A DNA stretch of 64,000 bases from Lysobacteraceae bacterium NML93-0399 (lineage in GTDB: Bacteria > Pseudomonadota > Gammaproteobacteria > Xanthomonadales > Xanthomonadaceae). A model generated the notes under the pieces. That model was not told where the DNA came from. It ran no database searches and was given only the letters and a program-made list of their open reading frames with translations. This document shows positions 60,150-64,000 of the stretch, in pieces. Position 1 is the first letter of the stretch. Every line of letters begins with the position of its first letter. Location of the stretch: positions 1,302,001 through 1,366,000 of the forward strand of contig NTJI01000001.1 in NCBI GenBank assembly GCA_002307375.1, written 5' to 3'. Both the position numbers and the translations under genes were made by a program.

Positions 60150-62642
60150 ATGACCAGCCCCGAGATTCTCGCGACCGACGCCACGCAGGCCGTCACCGGC
60201 ACCCCTTCGAGTCCGACCACCGCCACGCCCCCCACCCCCGTGGCGTCGCCCGCCGTCGAAGCCGACGACGTGGTGCCGCCGCCGCCGAGCGCCGCCATGC
60301 ACACCGCAATCGCAGACACCACCGACGTTGCCGCCGACGTCTCCACCTGGATCACCAAGGAAGCCGGCAACCGCCGCATTCCCTATGACCGTGCGCGCCT
60401 GGAGCGCAGCATCGATCGCACCCATGCCGAATTCCCGCAGCTCGACATCGCCGACTACAAGCGCAGCGTGTTCGGCTTCGTCGAGCGTAAGGAAGCCGTC
60501 AACGCCGACGACCTCACCGATCACCTGATCCGCGAGGCCGAGGCCCGCGTCGACGTCACCGCGCCGGAGTGGGAATTCTTCGCCGCCCGCCTGTACCTGC
60601 ACCGCCTGTACAAGCGCGCCAGCCGCAACCGCTTCTACGACGCCGAGCAGAAGTACGGCTCCTATGTCGGCCTGCAGGAATCGCTGGCCGACCGCAACAT
60701 CTATTCCAACGACATCCTGCGCGCCTATTCCAAGGAAGAGCTGCAGGAAGCCGGCCGCATGATCGAGGCCGAGCGCGACAAGCTGTTCGCCTACAACGGC
60801 CTGTACCTGCTGGCCACGCGGTATCTGGCCACCGACACCTCGCGCGCGGTGTTCGAGCTGCCGCAGGAACGCTGGCTGACCATCGCCCTGTACCTGATGC
60901 AGAACGAGACCAAGGGCGGCCGCGAGCGCCGCATGCAGCTCGTCGGCGAGGCCTACTGGGCGCTGTCCAACCTGTACATGACCGTCGCGACCCCGACGCT
61001 GCAGAACGCCGGCAAGGTCGGCGGCCAGCTCTCGTCGTGCTTCATCGACACCGTCGACGATTCGCTGCAGGGCATCTACGACTCCAACACCGACATTGCC
61101 CGCGTCTCCAAGGGCGGCGGCGGCGTGGGCGCGTACCTGGGTTATGTGCGTTCGTCGGGCTCGGCCATCCGCGGCGTGCCCAATTCCTCGGGCGGCGTGG
61201 TGCCGTGGATCAAGCAGCTCAACAACACCGCCGTGTCGGTCGACCAGCTGGGCCAGCGCAAGGGCGCGGTCGCGGTCTATCTCGACATCTGGCATCGCGA
61301 CATCGAAGCGTTCCTGGACCTGCGCCTCAACAACGGCGACCAGCGCCTGCGCGCGCACGACGTGTTCACCTCGGTCTGTATTCCCGACGTCTTCATGGAA
61401 GCGGTCGAGCGCCGCGGCGACTGGTACCTGTTCGACCCGCACGAGGTGCACCGCATCAAGGGCTGGTACCTGCAGGACTTCTTCGACGAGAAGAAGGGCG
61501 ACGGCACGTTCCGCAAGAAGTACGAGGAAGTCGTGGCCGACGAGCGCATCTCGCGCAAGACGGTCAAGGCCATCGACATCTTCAAGCGGATCATGGTCTC
61601 GCAGCTCGAGACCGGTAACCCCTTCATGTTCTACCGCGACGAAGTGAACCGGAAGAACCCGAACAAGCACGTTGGCCGCGTCTACTCGTCGAACCTCTGC
61701 ACCGAGATCCTGCAGAACATGAGCCCGACGAAGATGATGCAGGAGATCATCTCCGGCAATCAGATCGTCACCACCAAGCAGGCCGGCGACTTCGTCGTGT
61801 GCAACCTGTCGTCGGTGAACCTGGGCCGCGCGATCGTGCCGCAGCAGGGCCAGGGCGATCTGATCACCGACGTGCTCGAGCGCCTGATCCCGATCCAGGT
61901 GCGCATGCTCGACAACGTGATCGATCTGAACATGCTGCCCGTGCCGCAGGCGACGATCACCAACCAGAAGTACCGCGCGATCGGCCTGGGCACGTTCGGC
62001 TGGCACCACCTGCTGGCGCAGAAGGGCATCCACTGGAACGAGCAGGCGGCCGAGGACTACAGCGACGCGCTCTACGAGCGCATCAACTACCTCACCGTGC
62101 AGGCCTCGATGGAACTGGCCAAGGAAAAGGGCGCCTACCAGGTGTTCGCCGGCAGCGACTGGCACACCGGCGCCTACTTCGCCGACCGCGGCTACAACTC
62201 GCCCGAATGGCTGGACCTGGCCGCCCAGGTCGGCGTCAACGGCATGCGCAACGGCTGGCTGATGGCGGTCGCCCCGAACATGTCGACCGCGCAGATCGCA
62301 GGTTCCACCGCGTCGATCGATCCGATCTACTCGGCGTTCTATTACGAGGAAAAGAAGGACTACCGTCGCCCGGTGGCCGCGCCGGGCCTGTCGCTCGACA
62401 CCTGGGCCTACTACGAGAAGGGCGCCTACAAGGTCGACCAGTTCGCCTCGGTGCGCCAGAACGCACGCCGCCAGCGTCACGTCGACCAGGCGATCAGCTT
62501 CAACCTCTACGTACCCAGCACCATCCGCGCGAGCACGCTGCTCGACCTGCACATGACCGCGTGGAAGCAAGGCATCAAGACCACGTATTACGTGCGTTCG
62601 AACGATATCGATATCGCGGAATGCGAATGGTGTTCGAGCTGA
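60150..62642 (+). CDS. nrdA: Ribonucleoside-diphosphate reductase subunit alpha (class I)
   Basis: Protein of 830 residues from ATG 60150, chosen because AAAGGA lies 6 bp upstream; further in-frame ATGs exist at 60075 and 59901. It reduces NDPs to dNDPs with NrdB. The N-terminal ~60 residues are Pro/Thr/Ala low-complexity, followed by a degenerate ATP-cone-like segment (ITKEAGNRRIPYDRARLERS). Catalytic elements: SSCFIDTVDDS, SNLCTEIL (Cys-x-Glu) and VVCNLSSVNL. The C-terminal redox pair is C825-EW-C828 for thioredoxin. A 282-bp spacer with two inverted repeats separates it from nrdB. Confidence 0.95.
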   Translation: MTSPEILATDATQAVTGTPSSPTTATPPTPVASPAVEADDVVPPPPSAAMHTAIADTTDVAADVSTWITKEAGNRRIPYDRARLERSIDRTHAEFPQLDIADYKRSVFGFVERKEAVNADDLTDHLIREAEARVDVTAPEWEFFAARLYLHRLYKRASRNRFYDAEQKYGSYVGLQESLADRNIYSNDILRAYSKEELQEAGRMIEAERDKLFAYNGLYLLATRYLATDTSRAVFELPQERWLTIALYLMQNETKGGRERRMQLVGEAYWALSNLYMTVATPTLQNAGKVGGQLSSCFIDTVDDSLQGIYDSNTDIARVSKGGGGVGAYLGYVRSSGSAIRGVPNSSGGVVPWIKQLNNTAVSVDQLGQRKGAVAVYLDIWHRDIEAFLDLRLNNGDQRLRAHDVFTSVCIPDVFMEAVERRGDWYLFDPHEVHRIKGWYLQDFFDEKKGDGTFRKKYEEVVADERISRKTVKAIDIFKRIMVSQLETGNPFMFYRDEVNRKNPNKHVGRVYSSNLCTEILQNMSPTKMMQEIISGNQIVTTKQAGDFVVCNLSSVNLGRAIVPQQGQGDLITDVLERLIPIQVRMLDNVIDLNMLPVPQATITNQKYRAIGLGTFGWHHLLAQKGIHWNEQAAEDYSDALYERINYLTVQASMELAKEKGAYQVFAGSDWHTGAYFADRGYNSPEWLDLAAQVGVNGMRNGWLMAVAPNMSTAQIAGSTASIDPIYSAFYYEEKKDYRRPVAAPGLSLDTWAYYEKGAYKVDQFASVRQNARRQRHVDQAISFNLYVPSTIRASTLLDLHMTAWKQGIKTTYYVRSNDIDIAECEWCSS

Positions 62643-62667
62643 CGAAGCGCTGCTTCCGCTTTTGATC

Positions 62668-62750
62668 GTCATTCCCGCGAAGGCGGGAATCCATGGACTT
62701 CGAGTCCGATAGCGCAACGTCCATGGATCCCCGCCTGCGCGGGGATGACG
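62668..62750. repeat. ATTCCCGC...GCGGGGAT inverted repeat element
   Basis: CGTCATTCCCGCGAAGGCGG and its near-complement CCGCCTGCGCGGGGATGACG (28 of 31 positions over the whole arms, with TCCATGGA at the inner end) flank a ~21-nt centre. Each arm also folds on itself. This belongs to a widespread proteobacterial class of REP/NEMIS-type palindromes. It lies in the nrdA-nrdB spacer. Confidence 0.85.
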
Positions 62751-62800
62751 GTTGAAGTATCAGGCGCGACCTGTCACCGCGCGCGCTTCAAGAAACAGCA

Positions 62801-62876
62801 GGGGTCAGAGTCACTTTCCGGACCGACCCCACCGACCTTCCGGTCCGCATACGTGCCGGAAAGTGACTCCGACCCC
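62801..62876. repeat. GGGGTCAGAGTCACTTTCCGG inverted repeat
   Basis: Left arm GGGGTCAGAGTCACTTTCCG (62801-62820) and right arm CGGAAAGTGACTCCGACCCC (62857-62876) match with one mismatch around a ~36-nt loop. Sequences like this flank REP-associated tyrosine transposase genes in Xanthomonads; no such gene is here. It ends 49 bp before nrdB. Confidence 0.8.
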
Positions 62877-62924
62877 GTCGCGCGTTCCATCACCGCGCGA
62901 GACTTCAGATACGAGATCCCGAAC

Positions 62925-63974
62925 ATGGCCGCCACCTCTACCCCGCTCGACCGCATCAAGATCCTCGAGCCGCGTCACCCGAACCGTTCGACCGGCATCA
63001 TCAACGGCACGACCTCGGGCATCCTCAACTGGAACGACATTCCGTACCCGTCGTTCTACCGCGCCTACAAGGAACTCTCGACCAATTTCTGGATTCCGGA
63101 CGAGGTCGACATGAAGGGCGACGCCAAGCAGTACGGCGAGCTCTCGGCGCGCGAGAAGAACGCCTACGACTCGATCATCGGCCTGCTCGCCACGCTCGAT
63201 TCGCCGCAGACGCGCTTCATCTACAACGTCGCCGAATACATCACCGACCCGGCCGCGCATGCGAACGCCGCGATCATCGGCCAGCAGGAAGTGATCCACA
63301 ACGAGAGCTACAGCTACGTGCTGGCCTCGATCACCGGCCTGGCCGACCAGAACCGCGTGTTCGAACTCGCGCGCACGCATCCCACGATCATCGCGCGCAA
63401 CCAGCCGATCATGACGTCCTACGACGACTTCATGCGCGAGAAGAGTGCCGAGACGCTGATCCGGTCCTTGATCCAGTCGTCGATCCTCGAAGGCATCAAC
63501 TTCTATTCGGGCTTCGCCTACTTCTACAACCTGGTCCGCCAGAACCGGATGACCGGCACCGGCAAGATCATCAGCTTCATCAACCGCGACGAACTGGCGC
63601 ACAGCAAGTTCATCAGCGAACTGATCCGCGCGATCATCGGCGAGAACCAGAACCTGCAGGGCGACCAGCTCACCGAATACGTGCACAAGGCCTTCGAGCA
63701 CGCGATCGAACTGGAAACCCGCTGGACGGCCGAGGTGCTCGACGGCATCGACGGCATCGACGTCGACGAGATGGTCCGCTACGTGAAGTACCGCGCCAAC
63801 AAGATGGCCGGCATGCTCGGCATCGAGAAGCTCTACAGCGAATCGAACGAAAACGTCATGCCGTGGATCAAGGCCTACGCGGACAATTTCACCGAGACGA
63901 AGACCGACTTCTTCGAGATGCGCAATGCGTCGTACAAGAAGACGAATTCGGATAACGGGTTCGACGATTTGTAA
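62925..63974 (+). CDS. nrdB: Ribonucleoside-diphosphate reductase subunit beta (class I, Tyr radical)
   Basis: Protein of 349 residues from ATG 62925 (MAATSTPLDRIKILEPRHPN); the 60 codons upstream lie in the repeat. It makes and holds the radical for NrdA. Diiron ligands by alignment: D92, E122, H125, E189, E223, H226. The radical tyrosine is Y129 in EVIHNESY, so this is a tyrosyl-radical enzyme and not the Tyr-less class Ic type. Length is shorter than E. coli NrdB (376). Confidence 0.95.
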   Translation: MAATSTPLDRIKILEPRHPNRSTGIINGTTSGILNWNDIPYPSFYRAYKELSTNFWIPDEVDMKGDAKQYGELSAREKNAYDSIIGLLATLDSPQTRFIYNVAEYITDPAAHANAAIIGQQEVIHNESYSYVLASITGLADQNRVFELARTHPTIIARNQPIMTSYDDFMREKSAETLIRSLIQSSILEGINFYSGFAYFYNLVRQNRMTGTGKIISFINRDELAHSKFISELIRAIIGENQNLQGDQLTEYVHKAFEHAIELETRWTAEVLDGIDGIDVDEMVRYVKYRANKMAGMLGIEKLYSESNENVMPWIKAYADNFTETKTDFFEMRNASYKKTNSDNGFDDL

Positions 63975-64000
63975 CCGAACGCTGGAATCTGGTTATGAGG

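Noticed and set aside
59727..62717. A 996-residue open frame on -
   Set aside because: Antisense to nrdA; no recognisable domain.
62801..62876. Insertion sequence ends
   Set aside because: RAYT-style inverted repeat is present, but there is no transposase frame inside the 36-nt loop or nearby.

Overview
The window is a stretch of high-GC gammaproteobacterial chromosome. It is most likely from the Xanthomonadaceae/Lysobacteraceae (Lysobacter/Luteimonas type). The signs are the gene order cytochrome c4 - two DsbA proteins - EEP hydrolase, an L2-like Tat-exported class A beta-lactamase, a Xanthomonas-type TonB receptor, an aa3 oxidase gene block, and many short palindromic intergenic repeats. 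No phage, integrase, transposase, tRNA, rRNA or CRISPR array was found. The strong codon bias and GC content create many long antisense shadow frames, which are left out.

Layout. 1-3.0 kb: end of a cytochrome c4-like gene, periplasmic DsbA, lipoprotein DsbA and an endonuclease/exonuclease/phosphatase protein, all on +. 3.4-11.3 kb, all on -: TonB-dependent receptor, PLP-dependent cysteine synthase-family enzyme, M20 amidohydrolase, TauE/SafE exporter and PurT, separated by repeat-filled gaps. 11.5-20.4 kb: lytic transglycosylase, two paralogous exported proteins of unknown function flanking an opposite-strand CNNM/CBS protein, CCA-adding enzyme and a class A beta-lactamase. 20.4-24.5 kb, on -: DUF72, AmgK-like sugar kinase, VanZ, MidA-like methyltransferase, VOC protein. 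24.6-30 kb: pteridine-reductase-like SDR, DUF6159 membrane protein, FolK, mechanosensitive channel, FolB (a loose folate group), then TsaD.

30.1-35.2 kb, on +: rpsU, yqeY, GNAT, YihY/BrkB and dnaG, a macromolecular-synthesis cluster with inserted genes, then a lipoprotein. 35.5-43.6 kb: the aa3-type cytochrome c oxidase locus on -. One operon is ctaC-ctaD-small assembly protein-ctaG-ctaE. A second is SURF1-SCO-like-ctaA-ctaB (chaperones and heme A synthesis). A divergent DUF2909 twin-membrane gene lies between them. 43.8-52.7 kb: an unrecognised protein, PutA (TTG start), AEC transporter, 2H phosphoesterase, FadL-type porin, rhomboid protease, DUF1820. 52.8-59.6 kb, on +: ETF-ubiquinone oxidoreductase, membrane-anchored cytochrome c5, secreted ExeM-like nuclease, alpha/beta hydrolase, ZapE. 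59.8-64 kb: class I ribonucleotide reductase nrdA and nrdB, with candidate NrdR boxes upstream and two inverted-repeat elements between them.

The main theme is aerobic respiration: cytochromes c4 and c5, the aa3 oxidase and its assembly factors, and proline and ETF electron entry into the quinone pool. Housekeeping functions surround it. The most unusual items are the beta-lactamase carrying both cysteines of the class A carbapenemase disulfide, the pair of uncharacterised paralogous exported proteins, and at least five different families of intergenic palindromic or tandem repeats. One of these is a ~70-bp array that begins inside the putA stop codon.
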